A stretch of DNA of 64,000 nucleotides, taken from Gordonia gummivorans. GTDB taxonomy: Bacteria; Actinomycetota; Actinomycetes; Mycobacteriales; Mycobacteriaceae. The translations under genes were made by a program, and so were the position numbers. Under the pieces are notes generated by a model. That model was not told the DNA's origin. It ran no database searches and worked only from the letters and a program-made list of their open reading frames with translations. Positions 56,950-64,000 of the stretch are shown here, piece by piece. Numbering within the stretch: the first letter of the stretch is position 1; each line of letters begins with the position of its first letter. The stretch covers positions 62,001 through 126,000 of the forward strand of contig NZ_JAKWBF010000010.1 of assembly GCF_022513585.1 (NCBI RefSeq). The letters are read 5' to 3'.

Positions 56950-57582
56950 TCAACTGCCGCGCTTGATCCATTCCTCCAAGTGCGGCGACTCGGTGCCGAC
57001 GGTGGTGCCGTCGCCATGCCCGGTGTAGACCTTGGTCTCCGGGTCGAGGGTGAAGATCTTCTCCTGGATGGACGCGATGATCGTCGGGAAGCTGGAGTAG
57101 CTGCGTCCCGTCGCGCCCGGGCCGCCGGAGAACAGGGTGTCGCCGGAGAAGAGGACACCGGCCTCCGGCACGTAGATCACCGACGACCCCGGTGAGTGCC
57201 CGGGAGTGTTGATCACCTTGAGACCGGTTCCGGCCACCGAGATCTCTTGTCCGTCTTCGAGATCGCCATGCTCGACGTCGGGATGCGTGTCGTTCCACAG
57301 CATGTCGTCACCGGGGTGCAGCAGGATCGGTGCACCCGTCTGCTCGGAAAGCTCAGGGGCGACGGTGATGTGGTCGTTGTGCCCGTGGGTCAGCACGATC
57401 GCCTTGACGGTGCGATCACCCACGCCGGCCAGGATCGGCGCGGCGGAATGCGCCGCGTCGATGATCACCACCTCGTCGTCGTCGCCGATCAGCCAGATGT
57501 TGTTGTCGACGTCCCACGTCCCGCCGTCGAGCGAGAACGTGCCGGACGTGACGACATTGTCGATGCGAAGTTCACCACTCAT
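56950..57582 (-). CDS. MBL-fold metallo-hydrolase of the mycothiol/formaldehyde pathway
   Basis: A 210-residue glyoxalase-II-like enzyme. The metal motif is THGHNDH (HxHxDH) near residue 65. Further ligands are His in NTPGHSPGS, Asp in LFSGDTLF and His in YTGHGDGT. It starts six bases after the mscR stop. In mycothiol-using bacteria this companion is thought to hydrolyse the S-formyl-mycothiol made by MscR; that role is inferred from gene pairing. Length is typical. Confidence 0.9.
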   Translation of the reverse strand: MSGELRIDNVVTSGTFSLDGGTWDVDNNIWLIGDDDEVVIIDAAHSAAPILAGVGDRTVKAIVLTHGHNDHITVAPELSEQTGAPILLHPGDDMLWNDTHPDVEHGDLEDGQEISVAGTGLKVINTPGHSPGSSVIYVPEAGVLFSGDTLFSGGPGATGRSYSSFPTIIASIQEKIFTLDPETKVYTGHGDGTTVGTESPHLEEWIKRGS

Positions 57583-57588
57583 GTCAGA

Positions 57589-58677
57589 TCAGATCTCCAC
57601 CACGGAGCGCAGCACCTTGCCCGCGTGCATCGCCTCGAAGGCGGCCTCGATGTCGTTCAACCCGATGCGCTCGGTGACGAACTTCTCCAGCGGCAGACGG
57701 CCCTGTTCGTAGAGGTCGACGAGCATCGGGAAGTCGCGTTCGGGCAGGCAGTCGCCGTACCACGAGGACTTGAGTGCACCACCGCGAGAGAAGAAGTCGA
57801 CCAGCGGCATCTCCAACGTCATCTCCGGTGTCGGCACCCCGACCAGAACCACGACGCCGGCGAGATCTCGCGCGTAGAAGGCCTGCTTGTAGGTTTCCGG
57901 CCGACCCACCGCGTCCACCACCACGTCGACGCCGAATCCGTCGGTGAGATCCTGCACGGCGGTGACGACGTCGTCGACCTCGCTCCCGTTGATGGTGTGC
58001 GTGGCACCAAGATCCTTCGCCCACTCGAGTTTGGCGGCGTCGCGGTCGATCGCGATGATCTTGGTCGCGCCCGCCAGCCGGGCACCGGCGATGGCCGCGT
58101 CACCCACACCGCCGCAACCGATTACGGCGACCGAGTCACCGCGTCCGACGTTACCGGTGTTCATGGCGGCACCGAGTCCGGCCATCACGCCGCAGCCCAG
58201 CAGGCCGGCCACGGCCGGGTCGGTCTCGGGATTGACCTTGGTGCACTGCAATTCGTGAATGAGGGTCTTCTCCGCGAACGCTCCGATACCCAGCGCCGGG
58301 GTGAGCTCGGTGCCGTCGGTCAGCGTCATCGGGACACTGGCGTTGAAGGTGTCGAAGCAGTACCACGGACGGCCGCGCTTACACGCCCGACACTGTCCGC
58401 AGACCGCACGCCAGTTGAGGACCACGAAGTCGCCGACCTCGACGTGTGTCACGTCCGAGCCCACCGACTCGACCACGCCGGCGGCCTCATGGCCGAGGAG
58501 GAACGGGTACTCGTCATTGATACCGCCCTCGCGGTAGGCGAGGTCGGTGTGGCAGACGCCGCACGCCTTGATCGCGACCACCACGTCGCGAGCGCCGGGA
58601 TCGGGGATCACCACGTCGACGACCTCGGTCGGCGCCTTCTTGCTGCGTGAGATGACGCCCTTGACTGTCTGCGACAT
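57589..58677 (-). CDS. mscR: S-(hydroxymethyl)mycothiol dehydrogenase
   Basis: From the ATG at 58677 the enzyme is 362 residues, like the mycobacterial protein (361). It is a zinc alcohol dehydrogenase: catalytic zinc ligands in GVCHTD and LLGHEAAG, four structural-zinc cysteines in [15 protein letters not shown], and the NAD fold [19 protein letters not shown] with the acidic IDRD turn. MscR oxidises the formaldehyde-mycothiol adduct. The betaine operon 6-19 kb upstream would generate formaldehyde, which fits. The open frame extends to 58779 without homology. A divergent regulator gene starts 148 bp away. Confidence 0.93.
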   Translation of the reverse strand: MSQTVKGVISRSKKAPTEVVDVVIPDPGARDVVVAIKACGVCHTDLAYREGGINDEYPFLLGHEAAGVVESVGSDVTHVEVGDFVVLNWRAVCGQCRACKRGRPWYCFDTFNASVPMTLTDGTELTPALGIGAFAEKTLIHELQCTKVNPETDPAVAGLLGCGVMAGLGAAMNTGNVGRGDSVAVIGCGGVGDAAIAGARLAGATKIIAIDRDAAKLEWAKDLGATHTINGSEVDDVVTAVQDLTDGFGVDVVVDAVGRPETYKQAFYARDLAGVVVLVGVPTPEMTLEMPLVDFFSRGGALKSSWYGDCLPERDFPMLVDLYEQGRLPLEKFVTERIGLNDIEAAFEAMHAGKVLRSVVEI

Positions 58678-58824
58678 GTGCTGGAACTCCTGTGCGATCG
58701 GTCCATCAGTTCTCTTCACGCCGGGCACAACCCTGGCGTGGCCACCCATAAGAATGGTGCCATCTGACCACCCCGTCACCTAGACGATTGGCGGGGAAAA
58801 CCTGGCCGTTGGTACGGTCGATGG

Positions 58825-60090
58825 GTGACCACAAGCTCCAAGCAGCCCGACGATTGGGCGCTGTTGCTGTCGGTCATCGACGGACCCCTGCCGGAGATCG
58901 CCAAGCGCTTCTCGCAGTTCCTCGCACCCCGGATCGCCCACGACGCCCTGGTGATCTTCACTCGCGAATGCACCGGACGACCACGCAAGGTCGCCGGTCG
59001 TACCGACATCGTGGAGCGGGTGACAGTCGACGAACTTGAGGTCGTGAAGAACGCCGTCGACGTCGGCGGTCCGATCACCATGACCGCGCGCGTCGCCGGC
59101 GAGCAGCGGCGCCTGCGCGTGGTACGCGACGCGACCGACACCTTGCTCGTTCTGATCCCGCGTCAGGAGACCGCGCGTCTGCCTGACCTGATCGACTCCT
59201 GGTTTGCCCTGGTGGCCATGTCGATTCGACATCGCGTCGCGCAGGCCAGCCCCGACTACCTGGCCGAATCGCGAGCCGCGTCGTCGGAGCGCGCCCGCAC
59301 CATCACGCAGCTGACCGAGATGCACGAGTCAACCCTGACCTCGATTCTCGGCACCCTGCGCTCCCCCGACCTCGACGATCGCACCGCCCGCGTCATCGCG
59401 AGTGGGTCGGCGTCGGACGCGTTGATCGCCCTGCGTAGCGTCGGCGATGCCGATCGCGAACTGTCGGAGGAATCCCTCGATGCGACGATCGATCGGATCC
59501 AGACCGAGCTGATGCCACTGGTGCGGCATGCCGGGGTCGACGTCGAGCACGCCCGACCACCAGCGGCCGGGCAGTCCCTGCCGGGTGAAACCGCGCACGC
59601 CGTGCGTGCCATCGTACGTGCGGTGACCGCGGCGTTCCTCGCGCAACCCACGCCTTCGCGCATGCGGATCGGATGGTCGGCCGACGGCGAGAGCTTGCTC
59701 GTCGAGATACGCGATCACGGCAGCGGCAAGGTGGATGGCGATGCCCTCCGACGGCAACTGGGCGGTCGGCTCCAGGCGCTCGACGGACACCTCGATGTCG
59801 AGGTGATCGACGACTGGGGCAGCCGCGTCACGGTGCGACTCCCGCTCGATTCACCGACGAGGAGTCCCGACGAACCGCTCGTCTCGACCCTCAACCCGCG
59901 TGAGCTCGAAGTGCTCGGCCATCTGGGAATGGGTAAGCGTAACAAGGCAATTGCCGCCGAACTGGGCGTCAGCGAATCGACGATCAAGTTCCACGTGACC
60001 GGCGTCCTGCAGAAGCTGCAGGTGTCCTCGCGCAGCGAAGCCGGACTGATCGCGGTGCGGGCGGGCATCGCTCCGCCACCCGCTCGATGA
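58825..60090 (+). CDS. hybrid regulator: sensor, histidine-kinase-like ATPase fold and LuxR HTH
   Basis: A 421-residue protein. Residues 1-150 are a sensor region of no recognised family. A segment around ERARTITQLTEMHESTLTSI resembles a dimerisation helix but lacks a proper phospho-His box. Residues ~245-345 resemble a HATPase_c fold (GETAHAVRAIVRAVTAAFL, LLVEIRDHGSGKV, VTVRLPLD). Residues ~355-415 are a LuxR helix-turn-helix (LNPRELEVLGHLGMGKRNKAIAAE, VSESTIKFHV). Kinase-like and output domains are thus in one chain. It is divergent from mscR (148 bp), so it may control formaldehyde detoxification. The start is GTG at 58825. Confidence 0.82.
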   Translation: MTTSSKQPDDWALLLSVIDGPLPEIAKRFSQFLAPRIAHDALVIFTRECTGRPRKVAGRTDIVERVTVDELEVVKNAVDVGGPITMTARVAGEQRRLRVVRDATDTLLVLIPRQETARLPDLIDSWFALVAMSIRHRVAQASPDYLAESRAASSERARTITQLTEMHESTLTSILGTLRSPDLDDRTARVIASGSASDALIALRSVGDADRELSEESLDATIDRIQTELMPLVRHAGVDVEHARPPAAGQSLPGETAHAVRAIVRAVTAAFLAQPTPSRMRIGWSADGESLLVEIRDHGSGKVDGDALRRQLGGRLQALDGHLDVEVIDDWGSRVTVRLPLDSPTRSPDEPLVSTLNPRELEVLGHLGMGKRNKAIAAELGVSESTIKFHVTGVLQKLQVSSRSEAGLIAVRAGIAPPPAR

Positions 60091-60149
60091 CCCACCCCTG
60101 AGCTGAGGTGCCCGGCTCCGCCGGCTGATCCGAAGAGTTGGTGACCGAC

Positions 60150-60297
60150 GCTCTGACCTGGGCAAACGCCGCAGTGCTCTGTCCCTGAAAATAGGGGAAG
60201 AACTTCTTCCCCGGGGTTCACAGTCGTCCCCTAGAAATTCCTAGGGGAGGACTCCAAGAGTAGGGGACGAGTTTTCTTCCCCTAGTTTCTTGGCGGC
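60150..60297 (-). repeat. R1 double-hairpin repeat, copy 5 (inverted)
   Basis: AATAGGGGAAGAACTTCTTC near 60191, CCTAGGGGAGGACTCCAAGA in the centre, and GGGGACGAG with CTTCCCCTAGTTTCTTGGCGG at the end. It follows the hybrid regulator gene. Confidence 0.87.
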
Positions 60298-60351
60298 AAA
60301 GAGCGCTTTCTGTGCTCGACGACGATGTTCGGAGTCCGAGGTCTGCGCTCG

Positions 60352-60517
60352 AGGTGGACCTCGGTGAGGGTTGACCGCGACGGCGGCTTCGCCGACCTCC
60401 GAGGCGCGTCGTCGGCGTGTCGTGGTTTGAGAAACCGCGTGTCTGTTCAGAAACCCGTGGCGCACCAGCGGTTTCTGGCCACATCAGCGGTTTCTGGCGA
60501 CCAATGCGGTTTCTGCG
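60352..60517 (-). repeat. R2 repeat, copy 2 (inverted)
   Basis: GGTTGACCGCGACGGCGGC, CGAGGCGCGTCGTCGGCGTG, CGTGTCTGTTCAGAAACCCG and several GCGGTTTCTGG units, the reverse complement in order of the module at 9147-9290. Confidence 0.8.
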
Positions 60518-60689
60518 ATGAGGCCGCACTCTTCCCGCCTTCACGATCGTCGGCAACGCCGACGGAGGGACGCTGACTCGACGAGCCTGATGTAAGGCAT
60601 CGAAGGAGTTCGCAACGCTAACGAACAAGTCTCCACCGTCGATATCACCCGTGTACAGATTGGTCGGGCCACAACCCGAGGAGATCCGC

Positions 60690-61226
60690 ATGGCTCACCC
60701 CGCTGTTCGCCGCTTGTCCGTCGCCGCCGCTGCATCGGTCGCTGCGCTCACCGCCGTCATCCCGGCCACCGCCTTGGCTGCGCCCCACCCAACACCTGCC
60801 GGAACCTCCGGCGGCGGCGCGTGTCTGTCGGTCTCGTCGTCGGAGGTGCAGCGCGCCCTCCGGGTGATCGGTCCGCCGCTGGGCCGGCGCGATCTGCACT
60901 GGATTCTGCGATCCAAGTCGACCGCGCGGACGCCGAATTGCCCGCCGCTGATGTGGGCGGCCTTCGACACCTCGCGCGGCACCGTGTCGTCGCCGACGGC
61001 GGTGTTGCTGTTCCGCCCGGGGAAGTTCCTCGGCCCGACGACCCGAAAGACCGCGGGCTACGTGCAGGTCACCGGGTCGACACCGTTCAGCGTCACCGTC
61101 ACCTACCGATGGCCCAAGCCGCAGGACGCCAATGCGAACCCGACAGGTGGGCCGGTATCGTCGACCTTTGTCGCACTGGGCGACTCGGTCTTCCGCTTCG
61201 GCGAGCTGCCGCCCGGGATCTACTGA
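60690..61226 (+). CDS. secreted LppP/LprE-family protein
   Basis: A 178-residue protein with a signal peptide (RRLSVAAAASVAALTAVIPA, cut after ALA near 31). There is no lipobox cysteine, so it is probably secreted rather than lipid-anchored. The mature domain matches LppP/LprE: ACLSVSSSEVQRAL, NCPPLMWAAFDTSRG, PTAVLLFRPGKFLGPTTRK and a closing VSSTFVALGDSVFRFGELPP. Two cysteines (about 50 and 87) probably pair. The ATG at 60690 is set by the GAGGAG site seven bases upstream. It is convergent with the next gene, one base apart. Confidence 0.78.
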   Translation: MAHPAVRRLSVAAAASVAALTAVIPATALAAPHPTPAGTSGGGACLSVSSSEVQRALRVIGPPLGRRDLHWILRSKSTARTPNCPPLMWAAFDTSRGTVSSPTAVLLFRPGKFLGPTTRKTAGYVQVTGSTPFSVTVTYRWPKPQDANANPTGGPVSSTFVALGDSVFRFGELPPGIY

Positions 61227-61227
61227 G

Positions 61228-61737
61228 TCAGCCCAGCGCGTCGAGCAACTGCGCCTTGGTCATCGTCGAATAGCCCTTGAGGCCCTTCTCCTTTGCCTGT
61301 GCGCGTAGTTCGACGACGGTCGGACCCTTCGGCGCCGCAACCTTCTTGGCGGCGGGCTTGGTTGCGGGAGCCGCCTTCTTTGCTGTGGCCCTGCTCGCGG
61401 GAACTGCCGGGGCAGCGGGTCTTGTGGTTGCGGGTTTGGTGGTCGCGGGCTTCTGTGCGGGCGCCTTCGACTCTGCTGTCACCGTCTCTGCCACAACCTG
61501 TTTCGGGGCCAATTCCTCGAGGGCCTCGGTCTCGATCTCGTCCTCGGACGCCGTGGGCTTCTTGGCCTTGTTGGTTGCCTTGCTCACGAGCTTGAGCACC
61601 TCTTTGCGGAGAGCGGCAGCGTCCTTCTCTGCCTTCTTCACGCGCTTCTTGGCCTCTTTGTCGAGGCGCGCCAGCTCCTCGGAAAGGCGACCGACTTCGG
61701 CTTCCAGCCGCTCGACCAGTTCCTTCTTCTTGCCCAT
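61228..61737 (-). CDS. coiled-coil, Lys/Ala/Pro-rich protein with C-terminal SAP/Rho-N-like domain
   Basis: A 169-residue protein from the ATG at 61737. Residues 1-55 are a charged coiled coil (KKELVERLEAEVGRLSEELA, DKEAKKRVKKAEKDAA). Residues ~80-135 are a disordered Ala/Lys/Pro/Thr stretch like histone tails. The last ~32 residues (TVVELRAQAKEKGLKGYSTM, TKAQLLDALG) form a helix-extended-helix of the SAP or Rho N-terminal type, which binds nucleic acid. A nucleoid-associated or RNA-binding role is inferred. The divergent gene at 61843 ends in the same domain. Confidence 0.78.
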   Translation of the reverse strand: MGKKKELVERLEAEVGRLSEELARLDKEAKKRVKKAEKDAAALRKEVLKLVSKATNKAKKPTASEDEIETEALEELAPKQVVAETVTAESKAPAQKPATTKPATTRPAAPAVPASRATAKKAAPATKPAAKKVAAPKGPTVVELRAQAKEKGLKGYSTMTKAQLLDALG

Positions 61738-61842
61738 GAAAACCACCCGTCCTCGTCGTCAGACCGATAGTCACCCTACCCGGTAGGGTCGAACCTGAGG
61801 CTGAAGTCAGCGGCCGATCCGACGTCACGTCAGGAGGCTGAC

Positions 61843-62112
61843 ATGCCACAACGCGAACCCGGACCATCGGTCAAGGACGACGAGCTTTACGAAAAGCTGC
61901 GCGACGAAGGCAACTCCAAGGAGAAGTCCGCGCGCATAGCCAACGCCGCCGCCAACACCTCCCGATCGAAGGTCGGCAAGAAGGGCGGACGCTCCGCGTC
62001 GTACGAAGACTGGACCGTCACCGAACTACGTTCGCGTGCAAAGGAGCTCGGGCTCAGCGGTTACTCCTCGTTACGCAAGGGTGAACTCATCGACAAGTTG
62101 CGAGAACACTGA
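61843..62112 (+). CDS. small protein with C-terminal SAP/Rho-N-like domain (DUF7218-type)
   Basis: An 89-residue basic protein. The N-terminal half (VKDDELYEKLRDEGNSKEKSA, RIANAAANTSRSKVGKKGG) matches small actinobacterial proteins of the DUF7218 type. The C-terminal half (DWTVTELRSRAKELGLSGYS, SLRKGELIDKLREH) is a SAP/Rho-N fold closely similar to the end of the divergent protein at 61228. The starts lie 105 bp apart, back to back. It probably binds nucleic acid. It is convergent with the next gene. Confidence 0.8.
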   Translation: MPQREPGPSVKDDELYEKLRDEGNSKEKSARIANAAANTSRSKVGKKGGRSASYEDWTVTELRSRAKELGLSGYSSLRKGELIDKLREH

Positions 62113-62118
62113 GACGCC

Positions 62119-62922
62119 CTAGGGCAACAGCCCGGCACGACGCGCCGTCACGACCGCCTCGAACCGCGTCGCGGCGTCGAGTTTGCGCATCGCCGCCTTG
62201 ACGTAGCCCTTCGTCGTCTCCACGGTGATGCCCAACTCGGCGGCGATGCGCGCGTTGGGATATCCGAGCGCGGCAAGCGACAACACATCCTGCTCCCGCG
62301 AAGTCAGGCTCGGAAAAGCCTGTGCAGAAACCGGATTCGAGGTCAACTCGTCGGTGATGCGGTCCAGCTCCTCGGCAAGACGACGGTCGCCGCTCGTCGC
62401 CGCGAGGACACGGAGGCGCGCGTATGCGGCCGCGACGCTGTCTCCGGCCGCGTCGGCACGATCCGCCGATGCTTCCATTCGAATGCGCGCGGCGACGATC
62501 TCCTGCTCCACGGCCCGCGCCTCCATGGCCAGGACATCGAGGGTTCGACCGCCGATCGGGTCGGCCGCGCGCAAGGCGCCGTAGAGCACGGCGACCGGCT
62601 TGCGGTCGACGATCACCGGTGCCGCGGCCATCGCCCGGAGCCCTTCCCGCGCGATGATCGTGTTGTAGCGGTGGGTGATGCGAGGCGTCTTGAGATAGTC
62701 GTCGACCACCATCGGCCGGTTGACCGCGACGACCTTGCCGCCGAGTCCGTGACCGATGTCGACGGATACGCCATTCAGTGCTCCGACGGTGTCACCGGCG
62801 AAGTGGTCGAGTCGCAGGGCGCGTGGCCCGAGGACCACTCCACCGAAGGCCAGCGGCACACCGCTGTCGCGCTTGATCCGGCGCAGCGCGGCGACGACCG
62901 AGCCCGACAACGCGTCGCCCAC
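62119..62922 (-). CDS. GAF-LuxR transcriptional regulator
   Basis: A 267-residue protein from the GTG at 62922. A GAF-like sensor (~15-160) includes LGGKVVAVNRPMVVDDYLKT and AAAPVIVDRKPVAVLYGALR. A helical linker follows. The C-terminal LuxR helix-turn-helix (LTSREQDVLSLAALGYPNARI, LGITVETTKGYVKAAMRKL) is complete. The start is decided by a perfect GGAGGT site (62929-62934) six bases upstream. It is divergent from the acyl/acetate-CoA ligase at 63022 with 99 bp between, and so is the likely regulator of that gene. Confidence 0.88.
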   Translation of the reverse strand: MGDALSGSVVAALRRIKRDSGVPLAFGGVVLGPRALRLDHFAGDTVGALNGVSVDIGHGLGGKVVAVNRPMVVDDYLKTPRITHRYNTIIAREGLRAMAAAPVIVDRKPVAVLYGALRAADPIGGRTLDVLAMEARAVEQEIVAARIRMEASADRADAAGDSVAAAYARLRVLAATSGDRRLAEELDRITDELTSNPVSAQAFPSLTSREQDVLSLAALGYPNARIAAELGITVETTKGYVKAAMRKLDAATRFEAVVTARRAGLLP

Positions 62923-62928
62923 TCGATC

Positions 62929-62934
62929 ACCTCC
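62929..62934 (-). promoter_or_regulatory. GGAGGT ribosome-binding site fixing the GAF-LuxR start
   Basis: Minus-strand GGAGGT six bases before the GTG at 62922. The open frame continues far upstream, so this site decides the start. Confidence 0.85.
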
Positions 62935-63021
62935 GGTCCGACCCCTCTTCGGGGGGTGGTCAGCGAATGCCGACCGGTTCACACTGTGACTCAGCTTACT
63001 GCCCTGATCTGGAGGTCGACG

Positions 63022-64000
63022 ATGACACAAACCGCCACCACTCCCCTGGAAACGGTGACCGGATGGTTGGAGATGTACGGCGCCGGCGACGCCAACGCGG
63101 CGCACCTCCTCGTCGACCGCCACGATCCGACGGCCGTCGCGTTCACCACCATCGACGTCGATGACGCCGGCAACCCTCTGACCAGCGATATCACCTACGG
63201 TGAGCTTGCCGATCAGTCGAAACGCTTCGCGTCGGCTCTGGCCGAGATGGGCGTCGGACGAGGCGACACGGTCGGCGTTCTCATGGGCAAGCGGACCGAA
63301 CTCGTCGTCGCGCTTCTGGCCATCGCGCGCCTCGGCGCGGTCTACATCCCGCTGTTCACCGCGTTCGCGACGCCGGCCATCGAGATGCGGTTGCGGGCGG
63401 GCAACGCGTCGGTCGTCGTCACCGAACCGAGCCAGGCGAGCAAGCTCGACGGTCTCGACGGGATCACGACTGTGGTCGCAGGCGAGCAGTTCGACGGGCT
63501 CGTCACCGAGAGCGCCCCCATCGAGGAGTCGGTCGAGGTCGGCGGCGACGGCGCGCTGATCCTGCTGTTCACCAGCGGTACGACGGGCGCACCCAAGGGC
63601 GTTCCGGTGCCGGTCAAGGCGCTGGCGTCGTTCGTCACCTACATGCATTACGGCCTCGACGTGTCGGCCGACGACGTGTTCTGGAATGCCGCCGACCCGG
63701 GCTGGGCGTACGGCCTGTACTACGGGGTGCTCGGTCCGCTCGCGATCGGCCGACCCAACCTGCTGCTGCACGCCGGCTTCTCCGCCGACCTCACCGCCCG
63801 GATCCTCACGGACCTTAAGGTCACCAACTTCGCGGCCGCCCCGACCGTCTATCGGACGTTGAGCAAGGACCCGAAGATCGACGGTTTCGCGCTGCGCCGG
63901 GCGTCGTCGGCCGGTGAGCCGTTGACGCCCGACGTGATCGAGTGGGCGAAGACGGCGCTCGGCACCGAGGTGCGCGACCACTACGGACAGACCGAGCACG
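63022..64000 (+). CDS. AMP-forming acyl/acetyl-CoA synthetase (partial)
   Basis: The first 326 residues; the gene runs off the window. The ATP/AMP signature LLFTSGTTGAPKGVPVPVKA (~195) is present, followed by WNAADPGWAYGLYYGVLGPL, PTVYRTLSKDP and the start of the core motif DHYGQTEH. The combination DPGW and YGQTE is typical of medium-chain or acetate/propionate-type synthetases. It activates a carboxylic acid as the acyl-AMP and then the CoA thioester. The C-terminal lysine motif lies outside the window. A GGAGG site precedes the ATG; the divergent GAF-LuxR gene is its probable regulator. Confidence 0.92.
   Translation, partial: MTQTATTPLETVTGWLEMYGAGDANAAHLLVDRHDPTAVAFTTIDVDDAGNPLTSDITYGELADQSKRFASALAEMGVGRGDTVGVLMGKRTELVVALLAIARLGAVYIPLFTAFATPAIEMRLRAGNASVVVTEPSQASKLDGLDGITTVVAGEQFDGLVTESAPIEESVEVGGDGALILLFTSGTTGAPKGVPVPVKALASFVTYMHYGLDVSADDVFWNAADPGWAYGLYYGVLGPLAIGRPNLLLHAGFSADLTARILTDLKVTNFAAAPTVYRTLSKDPKIDGFALRRASSAGEPLTPDVIEWAKTALGTEVRDHYGQTEH

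Larger units (their letters stand above)
60091..60689. other. 599-bp gene-free interval made largely of repeats
   Basis: Contains R1 copy 5 (60150-60297) joined to R2 copy 2 (to 60517), both inverted relative to the pair at 9.2 kb. The remaining 60518-60689 is the upstream region of the LppP-like gene, with a GAGGAG ribosome-binding site at 60678-60683. No small ORF is convincing. Confidence 0.7.

Overview
The window is high-GC actinobacterial chromosome, most like Gordonia or a close relative in Mycobacteriales. Evidence seen in the sequence: a two-domain LysX lysyl-transferase/lysyl-tRNA synthetase, a cutinase-like secreted esterase, LigB, an S-(hydroxymethyl)mycothiol dehydrogenase (so mycothiol as thiol), LppP/LprE-type and other secreted proteins, and a block with the gene order of M. 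tuberculosis Rv0449c-Rv0444c (FAD enzyme, DUF1365, cyclopropane/methyl fatty-acid synthase, DUF1295, sigK, rskA). The genus name is inference. No rRNA, tRNA, CRISPR, transposase or phage gene was seen.

Layout. 1-5.4 kb: minus-strand NTPase regulator (cut by the window edge), alpha/beta hydrolase and lysX. 5.4-9 kb: S4 protein, a tiny ORF, two paralogous secreted cysteine proteins, cutinase, SRPBCC protein. 9.5-15.5 kb: gltB-gltD glutamate synthase. 16-24 kb: esterase, DUF937, secreted and membrane proteins, PIG-L deacetylase. 23.8-28.4 kb: aldehyde dehydrogenase/DUF779 operon with its GAF regulator, and between them a frameshifted AbiEi/DUF559 gene bracketed by two palindromic repeats. 28.6-33.2 kb: DUF2207-LemA pair, AraC regulator, small proteins. 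33.2-39 kb: lipid-modification operon running into sigK-rskA. 39.6-51.3 kb: one nine-gene plus-strand operon for glycine betaine breakdown. 51.5-55 kb: ligB, a second clpP pair and a PopR/ClgR-like regulator. 55-64 kb: SulP transporter, formaldehyde detoxification pair with a divergent hybrid regulator, LppP-like protein, two SAP/Rho-N-type proteins, GAF-LuxR regulator and an AMP-forming ligase cut by the window end.

How the genes work together. The betaine operon is complete from betaine to glycine: a Rieske monooxygenase and its reductase make dimethylglycine, dimethylglycine oxidase makes sarcosine, heterotetrameric sarcosine oxidase SoxBDAG makes glycine, and PurU recycles the folate-bound one-carbon unit. 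The IclR gene at its end is the likely regulator. Formaldehyde from demethylation could be handled by mscR and the metallo-hydrolase 6 kb downstream.

The most unusual content is repetitive DNA. (i) A 36-bp unit lies in tandem, in one reading frame, inside three unrelated genes. (ii) A ~140-bp double-hairpin element occurs five times, mostly at gene 3' ends, twice with an attached second module. (iii) A ~75-bp palindromic element brackets the AbiEi/DUF559 gene. The clpP pair, the regulator with a Leu-Ala-Ala C-terminus and a PopR-like operator form a compact putative protease control circuit.
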